NCBI RefSeq assembly: GCF_009668025.1
Contig: NZ_WJXZ01000009.1
Location: 652,426 to 716,425 of the forward strand
DNA length: 64,000 nt
Direction: 5' to 3'
Source of the DNA: Larkinella terrae
GTDB taxonomy: Bacteria; Bacteroidota; Bacteroidia; Cytophagales; Spirosomataceae
Shown here: positions 26,120-35,052 of the stretch, piece by piece
Layout: every line of letters begins with the position of its first letter
Numbering within the stretch: position 1 is the first letter of the stretch
Notes under the pieces: generated by a model
What the model was told of the DNA's origin: nothing
Databases searched by the model: none
The model's input: the letters and a program-made list of their open reading frames with translations, nothing else
Made by a program: the position numbers and the translations under genes

Positions 26120-27418
26120 ATGGCATTGCATATGTCACGACTGACTACCCGTGTCCTTATTGTGCTTTCGACCCTGGCGATTGTTGGCGTTGTGTCAACT
26201 CAGGTATACTGGGTCAGGAAAGCGTATGAATTGCGTGAAAGGCAGTTTCTCCAAACAGTTACCAAAGCACTTTCTGAAGTGGCCCGGCGCGTGGCCCGGC
26301 CCGAAACCGGCGTCCCTGTGGGCGTACAGGTTGTAACTTTATCACCGGCTTACTATCTGGTAAATCTGGATGCGCCGATCGATCCGCGTAAGCTGGAATT
26401 TTACCTGGGCGTTGAACTGGAAATTCATCAGATCCTGACCACATTTGAATACGGCGTGTATGACAACACCGCCGGTCAGATCATCTACGAGAATTCGTCC
26501 CGGCAGCGCATTGAAACGCCAGCGTCCGATGGCGCAGCCCTCTCCTCCTTTTCTTCGCCGTATTATTTCGTCGTTCGGTTTCCCAATCAGGTTCACTACC
26601 TGACGCAACAACTGGACAACTGGATTCTGGCTTCATTAATTGTGCTGTTGCTGACCTGCTTCTTCATCTACCTTTTTTACCGGATGCTTACGCAGAAAAA
26701 CCGGAATGAAGATCAGCGTGAATTCATCAACAACATGACCCACGAGTTGCAAACGCCCATTTCATCCATCAAAATAGCGGCCGACGTTCTGTCGTCGCCC
26801 AAAATAATGGAACAGCCCGAGCGGATGCTTAAATACGTTCGGATGGTACAGGAGGAAACCCTGCGGTTGCAGCAGCAGGTCGAAACGGTTTTAACGGTAG
26901 CGCGCTCGGAAAACAAAGGAGCTTTCAAAATTCATTCGGTAGCAATCGATTTGCACGAATTGTTATTCCACCTTGCCGAGCGGCATGGAGATTACCTTCA
27001 CCTGGATCTGGAAGCCCATTACTCGGTAGTTCAGGCCGACCGGCTCCATCTCGTAAACGTGCTGGGGAACCTGGTTGACAATGCGGTGAAATACACACCG
27101 GTGAATCCGATTATCCAATTGATGACCCGAAATGAAAACGGTCAGCTGGTTATTGTGGTGCAGGATAACGGCATCGGTATTGCCCCGGAACACCAACCGC
27201 ATATTTTTAATGCCTATTACCGCGCACCGGGCGCCAATGCACACAGCGTCAAAGGCTTCGGACTCGGATTGAGCTACGTTCAGAAGATTGCCAAAGCGCA
27301 CCGCTGGAAACTTTCGGTCAGCAGTGCACCCGGTCGGGGCAGCGTCTTTAGCATCCGGATTCCGCAACCCATTGTGGAACCCATCCGCAAACGATCACTC
27401 AAAAGTGAGGAGTTGTAA
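26120..27418 (+). CDS. Sensor histidine kinase (orphan)
   Basis: A 432-residue membrane kinase. TM1 is at about 10-28 (VLIVLSTLAIVGVVSTQVYW); an extracytoplasmic sensor region runs to about 167; TM2 is at about 170-188 (WILASLIVLLLTCFFIYLFY). There is no HAMP domain. The phosphoacceptor is His208 in NNMTHELQTPISSIKIAADV. The ATPase part shows the N box (NVLGNLVDNAVKYTP), G1 (VVQDNGIGIAPEH) and G2 (VKGFGLGLSYVQKIAKAH). An alternative start is ATG 26132. No response-regulator gene adjoins it. The stop codon touches the left arm of a long hairpin. Confidence 0.93.
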   Translation: MALHMSRLTTRVLIVLSTLAIVGVVSTQVYWVRKAYELRERQFLQTVTKALSEVARRVARPETGVPVGVQVVTLSPAYYLVNLDAPIDPRKLEFYLGVELEIHQILTTFEYGVYDNTAGQIIYENSSRQRIETPASDGAALSSFSSPYYFVVRFPNQVHYLTQQLDNWILASLIVLLLTCFFIYLFYRMLTQKNRNEDQREFINNMTHELQTPISSIKIAADVLSSPKIMEQPERMLKYVRMVQEETLRLQQQVETVLTVARSENKGAFKIHSVAIDLHELLFHLAERHGDYLHLDLEAHYSVVQADRLHLVNVLGNLVDNAVKYTPVNPIIQLMTRNENGQLVIVVQDNGIGIAPEHQPHIFNAYYRAPGANAHSVKGFGLGLSYVQKIAKAHRWKLSVSSAPGRGSVFSIRIPQPIVEPIRKRSLKSEEL

Positions 27419-27496
27419 TGGATGATGAATGATGAACGATGAATGGTTTTGTGCTGCGTTAGCCGATTCATCGTTCATCATTCATCATCCATCATT
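27419..27496. repeat. 78-bp hairpin filling a convergent gene gap (stem of GATGAAT-type repeats)
   Basis: A near-perfect stem of about 27 bp. The left arm is made of GATGATGAATGATGAACGAT up to 27444, and the right arm from 27466 is its complement. The loop is 27445-27465 and contains CTGCGTTAGCCG. The element occupies exactly the space between the stop of the sensor kinase (27418) and the stop of the minus-strand ThuA gene (27497). It probably acts as a two-way terminator. Its loop resembles that of the 79-bp hairpin at 34974-35052. Confidence 0.88.
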
Positions 27497-30400
27497 TTAT
27501 TTTGCCGCTTTCTCGACTGCAGCGGTTTTTACCCGCATAATTCCGTTCATAATCCGCCAGTGGCCCGGGAACGTACAAACGAAGGGATAGTCACCCGGCT
27601 GACTTGGAGCGGTGAATTTCAATCGGTACGTTTGATCGGGATTGACCAGCGGTGACGAAGCAACAACCTGCGGAATAGAAGGTACGTAATTCCGTTCGGC
27701 GCCATCTTTGGCCGTGATCAGCTTATCCGCAGCCGCCCCGATAATCTCCAGCGACTTCGGTTTACCCACCACAATGTTGTGCTGCATGGCATCGACATTC
27801 TCGAAAACGATCTCGACCTGTTTGCCCGCCGTTACGGTAAACTCCTTCTTGTCAAACTGCAACGCTTCCTTGATCGGCTTGATGCGAACGGTTTCGACAT
27901 TCGGATCGGCAGCCTGTTCAGTCGAAACACCCCAGGCTTGTAAAACCCGGCCCAGTCGATCCCGGCTGTCGGACGGAATGGTATTGACCAGACTCGCAAC
28001 AAACGATTTGTCAGCGTCATTCAAGGTAGCTTTCCGGCGAGCGTTCCAGCCCTCAGAAATTCCTTTTACAATGGCTGCACTACCGGTTTGGTCCAACTGC
28101 TGGGAAAGCCGCAACAAAGCAATCACCGAGTCGGCCGGAGCGGCCGCAGCATAGTTCCGAATGGTCCGTTCCAGCACAAACGCGCTCATGTTTTGCGGTG
28201 GACGATAGGTTAGTTTGTACGTTAACGCATTGTTCCGCTCGTTTCCTTCGGCCAGCACATTATTGGCATCGACCGTCGCAATCACCGAATAGTCACCCGC
28301 TTTCTCGAACGACACGTTAAACGTAGTATTCCAGGGGCCATTGTTCCCTTCCTGAATCGTTACGGTTTCACCCGGTTTTATTCCTGCGGTATGTTTCTGG
28401 CTGACGTATTCCACCTTCCGTCCCTGGCCTTCCACCCGAATCGCCAGCGGAATCGGCGTTCCTTCCGGGATAGCAGTTCCGCCTTTGTTGGTCACTTCGA
28501 CAAAAATGCGGGCCGATTCACGAACGAACGGAGAAGCGGGTTCCGTACGGATTTTCGTAACCACCAGATCGGGTTGACTACCCGACGATGCGGATTCCTG
28601 GCCTGACTGGGCCGTGGTTTGTGCCGCCATAGCCGCGTGATCGTGGTGGCCACTCATCGACTCCTGCATTTTGGGAGCGGATTTGCTATTCTGCACCAGC
28701 TGCTTTAAAAACGTTTGCATCAGTTTACCATCGTGGCTCGTCAGTGCGCAGGCAAAGGCATCCGGCAACCAGCGGTCGTTCACTTCTTTGGCATCGTTCA
28801 ACCGCGTCAGAATAGCGGTTTCGACCGTCGGGCTGGTCGGCATTTCCGACAGCGCCAGCAAGGTGTTTAAAGTAACCAGCGGTTCTTTGTCATTCAACGA
28901 ATTAGCCTGCAGCAGCGCACTGGCCGAAGCTTCGTTTCGCGGTAAAACCTGAACCGCGGTTTTACGAACGCCCGGACACGCATGTTTCAGAGCCGCCGTT
29001 GCCACCTGCAAGGCAGTTGCATCCGAGCCTTCAAGCACACCCAGCCCCTTCAGGGTCCAGAGCGCATGAATCGCAGCGGGATTAATCCCGATTTCGTCCA
29101 GACTCTGATCTTTCACCAGTTCCAGTAATTGCGGCACCACATCTTTCTGGTTCCGCTCAACCAGCAGGCGCTGAGCGGTTTGGCGCCAGAACATATTGTT
29201 ATTTTTCAAAGCTGCCACCAGTTCCTGCGGACGATCTTTACTCAACGACAAGGGCGTGTAGGCCGGAGCCTTTTTGTAGGCAATCCGGTAAATCCGGCCG
29301 TGGGTGAAATCCCGCAAACTGGTCTGATAGGCGTTTCCGGGACCGTTTTGCGCTCCTTTTGGCGTTGGGTTGTGCTGAATGATGTAGCTGTACCAATCCA
29401 CTACCCAAACTGCTCCGTCGGGACCAACTTCCGCAAAAACCGGTGCCACCCATTCGTCGGCACCCGCCAGCAGGTTGAAACCCAAACCCTCGGTATCTTC
29501 AAAGTCGGTACCATTTTTCACCATGATATTCTGGTGGAGAATATGCCCGGTGGGTTCCGAGACAAACGCCACTTTGTTCCAGTAGCTTTTCGGGAAAGCG
29601 CGGGCGGTGTAGAAATTATGCCCGGCTGCCGCCGTAAAACCGCCGAACACATCGACCTGCCGGACCTTTCCGGTAATCGGTTTCATGTCCTTGTGGGTGT
29701 CCGTGCTCCGGCTACCACTTCCGTTGTTTCCCGGAAAATACCGGTGCGGAATGGCCAGGTACCAACCGTGGGAGTTGTTTGCGGTCGAGCCAAAAACATC
29801 GCCGGTTTCGTTGAACGACAAGCCCCAGGTGTTGTTGGACGTACTGGTCACGTATTCCAGCTTCGAACCATCGGGTTTGAACCGGAAAAAGCCCTGCCCA
29901 AATTTCAGGCTGTCGGCGCCGACTTTCCCGGCAAAACCGGAATAGCCGAGGCAGCCCCAAATCCAGTTGTCGAAACCAACATGCAGATTGGACGGCCCGG
30001 CGTGGGTATCGCCCGTTCCAAAACCGGTGAACAGAATCTTCTTCTCGTCCGCCTTATCGTCACCATTGGTATCTTTCAGGAAAAGCATGTGCGGAGCCTG
30101 CGACACAATAACGCCACCGTTATAGAAGGTTAAACCGGTCGGAATGCTCAGGCCGTCGGCAAATTTGGTAAACTTGTCGGCCTTGCCATCTTTGTTGGTA
30201 TCCTCGCAAATCAGGATGTAATCGGTTCCGCCCGAATCCTTGCGCTCGTTTGGGTAATCACGGGTGATCAGCACAAAAAGCCGTCCGCGCTCATCCCACG
30301 ACATCGCAATGGGGTGCATGACGTCCGGTTCGTGTGCAAACTGTTCCAGCGTAAAGTCCACCGGCACCTGAATGTGCTTCATGGATTCTTCGGGCGACAG

Positions 30401-31282
30401 CGGCAACTGCCGCAGCTGCGGTCCTGAGCGTTTTTCGTAGTTGGGCAGGTCAGCCTCTACGTACTGAAACGGCTGCGGTTTCAGATCATCGTGCAGCTTT
30501 TTCACCTTGTCGCCAACGGCCCAGAGAATGCCCTGTTCCAGTAAAGCCTGAAAACCGGGTACATTCCAGGTGCGCTGATCGTGGCCGTACGCCGTGTAGA
30601 AAACGCGGCCTTTACCGTACGAGCGCGTCCAGGTATACGGTTCGGTTTTCTGACCGGGCTTGTCCTTTTCCTGATCCGCTTTGATGTCCCGAATAGCCAG
30701 CACATTGTTGTCGGGCTGCAATTTTTCGTGCAGATAGGTCTCATCGTACGCTTTGAACGGTTTCAAGCCCATGATAGCCGGATGGTTCGGCTGGACCGTC
30801 TGCGTCTGAATGGTGTCCATCCGGTGCCGCCAGAACTGCCCGCCCACCATTTTCACGTATTCCGGCGAATTCCGGAAGCAATACGAAGCACAGTGAACGG
30901 GAATCAACCCTTTTCCACCCGCGACAAAATCGAGCAGTGCTTTTTCCTGCTGCGGAGCGATACTGTCCCAGTTGGCGTAGATCAACAACCCGTCGTATTT
31001 CGCCAGATTTTCGGCATTCAAATCGGTCAGCCGATCCGTGTACGTCAGGTTAATGCCTTTATCACCCAGCGCAGCCATCAACTCCGGAACGCGTTCGGCG
31101 GGTCGGTGGTGTCCGTTGTCACCTAGAAACAGGATTTCGGTCCGACGCGGTTTTTCGGAATTAGCCGCCGAAACCGTCGACCGCCCACCCGATTCGCGCG
31201 AACTACTGCCCGATTGCTGACGAGCACAATCGGTGAGCAGAACCAGCAGGCCAAGGGTTAAAAAAAGGTTCAGTTTTTTCAT
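27497..31282 (-). CDS. Multidomain lipoprotein: ThuA + PVC-type dehydrogenase + HEAT + CARDB + azurin-like cupredoxin
   Basis: A 1261-residue lipoprotein with lipobox Cys19 (LLVLLTDCARQ). ThuA glutamine-amidotransferase-like domain is at about 48-255 (ILFLGDNGHHRPAERVPELM, IPVHCASYCF). The membrane-bound-dehydrogenase propeller covers about 290-690 (PIAMSWDERGRLFVLITRDY, CEDTNKDGKADKF). HEAT-like helices lie at about 700-870, then a His/Met/Ser-rich linker (MSGHHDHAAMAAQ). A CARDB-like beta-sandwich covers about 925-1025 (LVVTKIRTEPASPFVRESAR). The C-terminal cupredoxin has the type 1 copper set: His in MQHNIVVG, then Cys1236, His1241 and Met1245 with azurin spacing. There is no CxxCH, unlike the 14458-16770 protein. 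It follows the Gfo/Idh gene by 33 bp, likely in one operon. Confidence 0.9.
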   Translation of the reverse strand: MKKLNLFLTLGLLVLLTDCARQQSGSSSRESGGRSTVSAANSEKPRRTEILFLGDNGHHRPAERVPELMAALGDKGINLTYTDRLTDLNAENLAKYDGLLIYANWDSIAPQQEKALLDFVAGGKGLIPVHCASYCFRNSPEYVKMVGGQFWRHRMDTIQTQTVQPNHPAIMGLKPFKAYDETYLHEKLQPDNNVLAIRDIKADQEKDKPGQKTEPYTWTRSYGKGRVFYTAYGHDQRTWNVPGFQALLEQGILWAVGDKVKKLHDDLKPQPFQYVEADLPNYEKRSGPQLRQLPLSPEESMKHIQVPVDFTLEQFAHEPDVMHPIAMSWDERGRLFVLITRDYPNERKDSGGTDYILICEDTNKDGKADKFTKFADGLSIPTGLTFYNGGVIVSQAPHMLFLKDTNGDDKADEKKILFTGFGTGDTHAGPSNLHVGFDNWIWGCLGYSGFAGKVGADSLKFGQGFFRFKPDGSKLEYVTSTSNNTWGLSFNETGDVFGSTANNSHGWYLAIPHRYFPGNNGSGSRSTDTHKDMKPITGKVRQVDVFGGFTAAAGHNFYTARAFPKSYWNKVAFVSEPTGHILHQNIMVKNGTDFEDTEGLGFNLLAGADEWVAPVFAEVGPDGAVWVVDWYSYIIQHNPTPKGAQNGPGNAYQTSLRDFTHGRIYRIAYKKAPAYTPLSLSKDRPQELVAALKNNNMFWRQTAQRLLVERNQKDVVPQLLELVKDQSLDEIGINPAAIHALWTLKGLGVLEGSDATALQVATAALKHACPGVRKTAVQVLPRNEASASALLQANSLNDKEPLVTLNTLLALSEMPTSPTVETAILTRLNDAKEVNDRWLPDAFACALTSHDGKLMQTFLKQLVQNSKSAPKMQESMSGHHDHAAMAAQTTAQSGQESASSGSQPDLVVTKIRTEPASPFVRESARIFVEVTNKGGTAIPEGTPIPLAIRVEGQGRKVEYVSQKHTAGIKPGETVTIQEGNNGPWNTTFNVSFEKAGDYSVIATVDANNVLAEGNERNNALTYKLTYRPPQNMSAFVLERTIRNYAAAAPADSVIALLRLSQQLDQTGSAAIVKGISEGWNARRKATLNDADKSFVASLVNTIPSDSRDRLGRVLQAWGVSTEQAADPNVETVRIKPIKEALQFDKKEFTVTAGKQVEIVFENVDAMQHNIVVGKPKSLEIIGAAADKLITAKDGAERNYVPSIPQVVASSPLVNPDQTYRLKFTAPSQPGDYPFVCTFPGHWRIMNGIMRVKTAAVEKAAK

Positions 31283-31315
31283 AGGGATTGGTTTAAGCAG
31301 GTAGCACTCTTACGA

Positions 31316-32434
31316 TTACAAACTCCCAAAATCCGGCAGATTTTTCAGTTTCCCACCTTCCATCGCCGAGTCGTGCGCCAGAATCCCGACACTCGTCCAG
31401 TTGGCCGACTGCACCGCGTTGGGGAATGGATCGCGATCTTCCACGATGGCCGAAACAAATTCGTGCACCATGTGCGGGTGCGAGCCGCCGTGACCGCTGC
31501 CCTGAATGAAGGATAAGTGTGCGTTATCTTCCTCATTATAAACGCCGTGCGTCGTAAATGATTGAATTTCGGCGGGCAAATAATGCGCATAATCCGGCAC
31601 TTTCACTTTTTCCGGAATCTCCGGTTCCGGTTTTTTAGCCGTGTGAATCACCGGGTCTTCGCCTTCAATCAATGGCCACTCGAATGACTTTAACGAACCA
31701 TAGACCTCAAAACTTTCGCGGTACTGCCGGGCCGTATCGAACAGCGATCGGTACACATAAGCCGATAAATCACTGTCTTTGAATTTGATATGCGCCGACT
31801 CAATGGCAAAGGGAGAATTGTAGTGCGGAATCAGTTCTTCCCGAATCGTTCCCGAACCGAAACACGACACATATTCGGCTTCCAGTTTCAGCAAACCGGC
31901 CACCGGACCAACGCAGTGGGTCGCGTAGTGCATGGGAGGCAAACCGGGCCAGTAGCCGGGCCATCCGTCCATATCCTGTTGGTGGCTGGCTTTCAGAAAC
32001 TGGATTTTCCCCAGCTCACCTTTCTCGTATAACTCCTTGACAAACAGGAACTCGCGGCTATACACCACGGTTTCCATCATCATATACTTCTTACCGGATT
32101 CCTGACACGCCTTCACGATTTCCATGCATTCTTCCACCGAGGTCGCCATTGGAACCGTGCAGGCCACATGCTTGCCCGCCCGCAGCGCTTTCAGGGTTTG
32201 TTCGGCATGGTTGTGAATGGGCGAATTGATGTGCACCGCGTCGACGTTGGGATCAGCCAGCAGGTCGTCGATGTTGTTGTACCGCTTTTCGATACCAAAC
32301 GCATCACCGATTTCATTCAGTTTTTCGGTATTCCGCTGGCAGATCGCATACATGTTCGTATGCGGATGGCGCTGATAAATGGGAATAAACTCGGCACCGA
32401 AGCCAAGTCCAACGATGGCAATATTGATTTTCAT
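31316..32434 (-). CDS. Gfo/Idh/MocA-family oxidoreductase lacking the usual EKP motif
   Basis: A 372-residue cytosolic protein. The N-terminal Rossmann fold has the dinucleotide motif in INIAIVGLGFGAEFIPIYQR. The second domain includes the long strand/helix block around FLKASHQQDMDGWPGYWPGL and HYATHCVGPVAGLLKLEA. In most family members the segment after 'GKHV' is C-E-K-P, whose Lys is catalytic; here it is GKHVACTVPMATSVEEC, with no Lys. The enzyme may therefore use another residue, or may not act as a classic sugar dehydrogenase. It is first of a two-gene minus-strand unit with the ThuA fusion gene, and divergent from an AraC regulator. Confidence 0.88.
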   Translation of the reverse strand: MKINIAIVGLGFGAEFIPIYQRHPHTNMYAICQRNTEKLNEIGDAFGIEKRYNNIDDLLADPNVDAVHINSPIHNHAEQTLKALRAGKHVACTVPMATSVEECMEIVKACQESGKKYMMMETVVYSREFLFVKELYEKGELGKIQFLKASHQQDMDGWPGYWPGLPPMHYATHCVGPVAGLLKLEAEYVSCFGSGTIREELIPHYNSPFAIESAHIKFKDSDLSAYVYRSLFDTARQYRESFEVYGSLKSFEWPLIEGEDPVIHTAKKPEPEIPEKVKVPDYAHYLPAEIQSFTTHGVYNEEDNAHLSFIQGSGHGGSHPHMVHEFVSAIVEDRDPFPNAVQSANWTSVGILAHDSAMEGGKLKNLPDFGSL

Positions 32435-32615
32435 ACTGACCGATCGGGCTGTTAACCCGTCTCTTTTTGAATGTAAGGCCGACTATTGCTTCTCTGAAGC
32501 GTGATAGGCGTGGGGTGATAAAATAGATTAAAAAATACCAGCTAATTCAACGTAAGATTTCGGTGAGAAAATGACTCATTCCGACTTATTCCTATTTATT
32601 CTCAATCTATTACTA

Positions 32616-32623
32616 CAAAAGTA
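32616..32623 (-). promoter_or_regulatory. Candidate -7 box for the Gfo/Idh-ThuA operon (TACTTTTG on minus strand)
   Basis: An exact TAnnTTTG match on the minus strand in the 295-bp divergent region 32435-32729. It would leave a leader of about 180 nt before the start at 32434. No -33 TTG at good spacing was seen. Confidence 0.4.
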
Positions 32624-32668
32624 ACGAAGAAATCAGGATTCTTCTCGGCTTTTCTTGTCAAATACCGG

Positions 32669-32701
32669 TTGTATTTTAACTAAAAAAGTTTGATAAATTT
32701 G
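32669..32701 (+). promoter_or_regulatory. Candidate promoter of the AraC-family gene
   Basis: TTG at 32669-32671 and TAAATTTG at 32694-32701 (exact TAnnTTTG) with a 22-nt spacer, 28 nt upstream of the ATG at 32730. The divergent region holds both this and the minus-strand candidate, so the AraC protein could control both directions. Confidence 0.5.
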
Positions 32702-32729
32702 TCAAAGACAGCAAAAGAAAGCAAAAGTC

Positions 32730-33602
32730 ATGCGAAATGCCCTTCGAAAAGACCTGGAACCCGTTGCTTCTTCGTTCATTGTGAAAGAACTCGTCGAACC
32801 TCATTTCGACGCCAACTGGCATTTCCACCCACACTACCAGTTATTTCTGGTGGAGGAGGGTACGGGAACCCGGTTTATCGGTGACTCGATTAAGCCGTTT
32901 GCCGAGGGCGACCTCGTCTTTTTAGGTCCCAACCTGCCCCACCTCTGGCGCAGCGATCAGGCCTTTTTTCAGCGGGATTCGGGGCGAATCACCAAAGGCA
33001 TCGTCGTGTATTTTTCGGAGGATTTTCTGGGCGATCATTTCTTTGATAAACCGGAAATGAATCTCATGCAGCAATTACTCGAACACGCCCGACGCGGGCT
33101 GGAATGGACCGGGCCAACGCAGAAAATTGTCCACAAGGCTTTGCAGAAACTAGCTGCCCAACCGGTGAGTTTCAACCGGTTAATGACGCTCCTGAGCCTG
33201 CTCGACGACCTCTCCCACGCCACCGATTACCGTTTCATTACCAGTCTGGGCTACACCAATACCGTCAAACCGTCGGAAACCGACCGAATGCAACAGGTTC
33301 ATAATTACGTATTGGGGCATTTCCACGACGATATTAGCCTGGATTCCGTCGCCGATCTGGCGGGCATGACACCCCCGGCTTTTTGCCGCTATTTTAAGGC
33401 GCGGGCCAACAAAACTTTTTCGGAATTTGTGTCGGAAATCCGGATCGGGCACTCCTGCAAACTCCTGATGGAAGGAAAGTTGAGCGTTACGCAGGTAAGC
33501 TACGAGAGCGGTTACCGAACTCTTTCCAACTTCAACCGCCAGTTTAAGGGAATTACCGGACAAACCCCGTCGGAATACGTCAAAACCGTACGGGCGGTAT
33601 GA
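32730..33602 (+). CDS. AraC-family transcriptional regulator with cupin sensor domain
   Basis: A 290-residue regulator. The N-terminal cupin-like beta-barrel has metal-type residues in NWHFHPHYQLFLVEEGTGTR and a second motif GDLVFLGPNLPHLW. The C-terminal AraC double helix-turn-helix covers about 185-285 (ISLDSVADLAGMTPPAFCRY, then FKARANKTFSEF; second HTH VTQVSYESGYRTLSNFNRQF). It is divergent from the Gfo/Idh-ThuA operon, the usual position of a local sugar-responsive regulator, so control of that operon is a reasonable inference. It starts at ATG 32730 after a good -7 box. Confidence 0.93.
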   Translation: MRNALRKDLEPVASSFIVKELVEPHFDANWHFHPHYQLFLVEEGTGTRFIGDSIKPFAEGDLVFLGPNLPHLWRSDQAFFQRDSGRITKGIVVYFSEDFLGDHFFDKPEMNLMQQLLEHARRGLEWTGPTQKIVHKALQKLAAQPVSFNRLMTLLSLLDDLSHATDYRFITSLGYTNTVKPSETDRMQQVHNYVLGHFHDDISLDSVADLAGMTPPAFCRYFKARANKTFSEFVSEIRIGHSCKLLMEGKLSVTQVSYESGYRTLSNFNRQFKGITGQTPSEYVKTVRAV

Positions 33603-33622
33603 CGCCAACTGCCTTGTTTTGC

Positions 33623-33630
33623 TATCTTTG
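33623..33630 (+). promoter_or_regulatory. Bacteroidota -7 box (TATCTTTG) adjacent to the NtrC-type gene start
   Basis: TATCTTTG is an exact TAnnTTTG match ending 5 nt before ATG 33636. It suggests an almost leaderless transcript, as at 19517-19524. Confidence 0.5.
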
Positions 33631-33635
33631 CGTTC

Positions 33636-34973
33636 ATGCAAGGCACCATCCTCATTATCGACGACGAAGACCGGCTTCGCCAGCTTTTAGCGCGACTTTT
33701 AAGCCTTGAAGGGTACCAGGTTCTGGAGGCAAACAACGCCCGCAACGGTTTGCGGATTCTGGAACAGGAAGATATTCAACTGGTTATCAGCGACGTTAAA
33801 CTGCCTGACAAAAATGGCATTGAACTGTCGGCTCTGATCAAACAGCAGCACCCAAACACCGAAATCATTGTACTGACGGCTTTTGGCACCATTTCCGACG
33901 GTGTTGCGGCCATCAAGAACGGCGCCTTTGACTACATCACGAAGGGCGACGACAACGACCGCATCATTCCGCTCGTCAGTCGGGCGATTGAAAAAGCCCA
34001 ACTGCAATTCCGCATCCGGCAACTGGAAGACAAAGTCAGTAAACGTTTTGGTTTTGAGAGCATTAACGGCGAATCGAAAGCCATCAAAAAAGCCGTTGAT
34101 CTCGCCCGAAAAGTCGCCGTCACCGATACCACCGTGCTTCTGACCGGCGAAACCGGTACGGGGAAAGAAGTGTTTGCACAGGCCATTCACCAGGCCAGCC
34201 CCCGGCGAACCGGCGCCTTTGTGGCCGTGAACTGCAGTGCGTTGGGCAAAGAAATTCTGGAAAGTGAACTGTTCGGGCACCGCGCGGGAGCGTTTACCGG
34301 AGCCGCCCGTGATAAAAAGGGGCTTTTTGAAGAAGCGAATAAAGGGACGCTGTTTCTGGATGAAATCGGCGAAATGGCGCTTGATCTGCAGGCAAAATTG
34401 CTTCGGGTACTGGAAATGCACGAATTCATCCGGGTTGGTGACACGAAACCGACGAAAGTGGATGTTCGGGTCGTGGCCGCAACCAACCGCGATCTCGAAC
34501 GGGAATCGGCGGCTGGAAATTTCCGACTGGATCTATATTATCGGTTATCGGTTTTTCGAATCGAACTCCCTTCCCTCCGTGATCGGCGGGATGATATTCC
34601 GGATCTGGCTTTGCAGTTCGCCCGGCAGAGTGCGTTGAAAATTGGCAAACGGGATGTCCAATTGAGTGAAGAATTCCAGCAGAAGCTGCGTCAGCACGAC
34701 TGGAAAGGCAACATTCGCGAGCTTAAAAACGTAATCGAACGGGCGGTTATTCTGGCCGATGGCCCCAAACTGGAACCGGATCTGCTCCCCTATGATCTTT
34801 TATATGCGGGTAAACCAACACCGACCGGACCGGTTTTTGATCTGGCACAGGTGGAAGAAAACCACATTCGCCAGGTTCTGAAACACACCAATGGCAACAA
34901 AGCCGAAGCCGCCCGTCTCCTCAACATCGGCCTGACCACCTTATACCGAAAAATTACCGAATACCGGATTTAG
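33636..34973 (+). CDS. Sigma-54-dependent response regulator (NtrC family)
   Basis: A 445-residue protein. Receiver domain at 1-120 with the acidic pocket Asp9/Asp10 and phosphoacceptor Asp53 ([13 protein letters not shown]). The AAA+ sigma-54 interaction domain covers about 145-375 with Walker A ([17 protein letters not shown]), the sigma-54-contacting GAFTGA loop ([15 protein letters not shown]) and Walker B ([11 protein letters not shown]). A C-terminal Fis-type helix-turn-helix ends the protein ([20 protein letters not shown]). It activates sigma-54 promoters when phosphorylated. No kinase gene is adjacent; the orphan kinase at 26120 is some 6 kb away, so pairing is only a possibility. 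Confidence 0.96.
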   Translation: MQGTILIIDDEDRLRQLLARLLSLEGYQVLEANNARNGLRILEQEDIQLVISDVKLPDKNGIELSALIKQQHPNTEIIVLTAFGTISDGVAAIKNGAFDYITKGDDNDRIIPLVSRAIEKAQLQFRIRQLEDKVSKRFGFESINGESKAIKKAVDLARKVAVTDTTVLLTGETGTGKEVFAQAIHQASPRRTGAFVAVNCSALGKEILESELFGHRAGAFTGAARDKKGLFEEANKGTLFLDEIGEMALDLQAKLLRVLEMHEFIRVGDTKPTKVDVRVVAATNRDLERESAAGNFRLDLYYRLSVFRIELPSLRDRRDDIPDLALQFARQSALKIGKRDVQLSEEFQQKLRQHDWKGNIRELKNVIERAVILADGPKLEPDLLPYDLLYAGKPTPTGPVFDLAQVEENHIRQVLKHTNGNKAEAARLLNIGLTTLYRKITEYRI

Positions 34974-35052
34974 TTGAAGTTTAGAGTTATGAGTTAAGAG
35001 TTTTTCAGCTTGCGTCAGCCAACTCTTAACTCATAATTCCCGGACTCTTACC
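34974..35052. repeat. 79-bp hairpin filling a convergent gene gap (stem of AGAGTTATGAGTT type)
   Basis: The left arm TTATGAGTTAAGAGTT (34987-35002) and right arm AACTCTTAACTCATAA (35021-35036) are exact complements. The loop TTTCAGCTTGCGTCAGCC lies at 35003-35020. It occupies exactly the space between the stop of the NtrC-type gene (34973) and the stop of the minus-strand hydrolase (35053). The stem is unrelated to that at 27419-27496, but the loops agree at 12 of 18 aligned bases, including TGCGT and AGCC. Confidence 0.88.
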
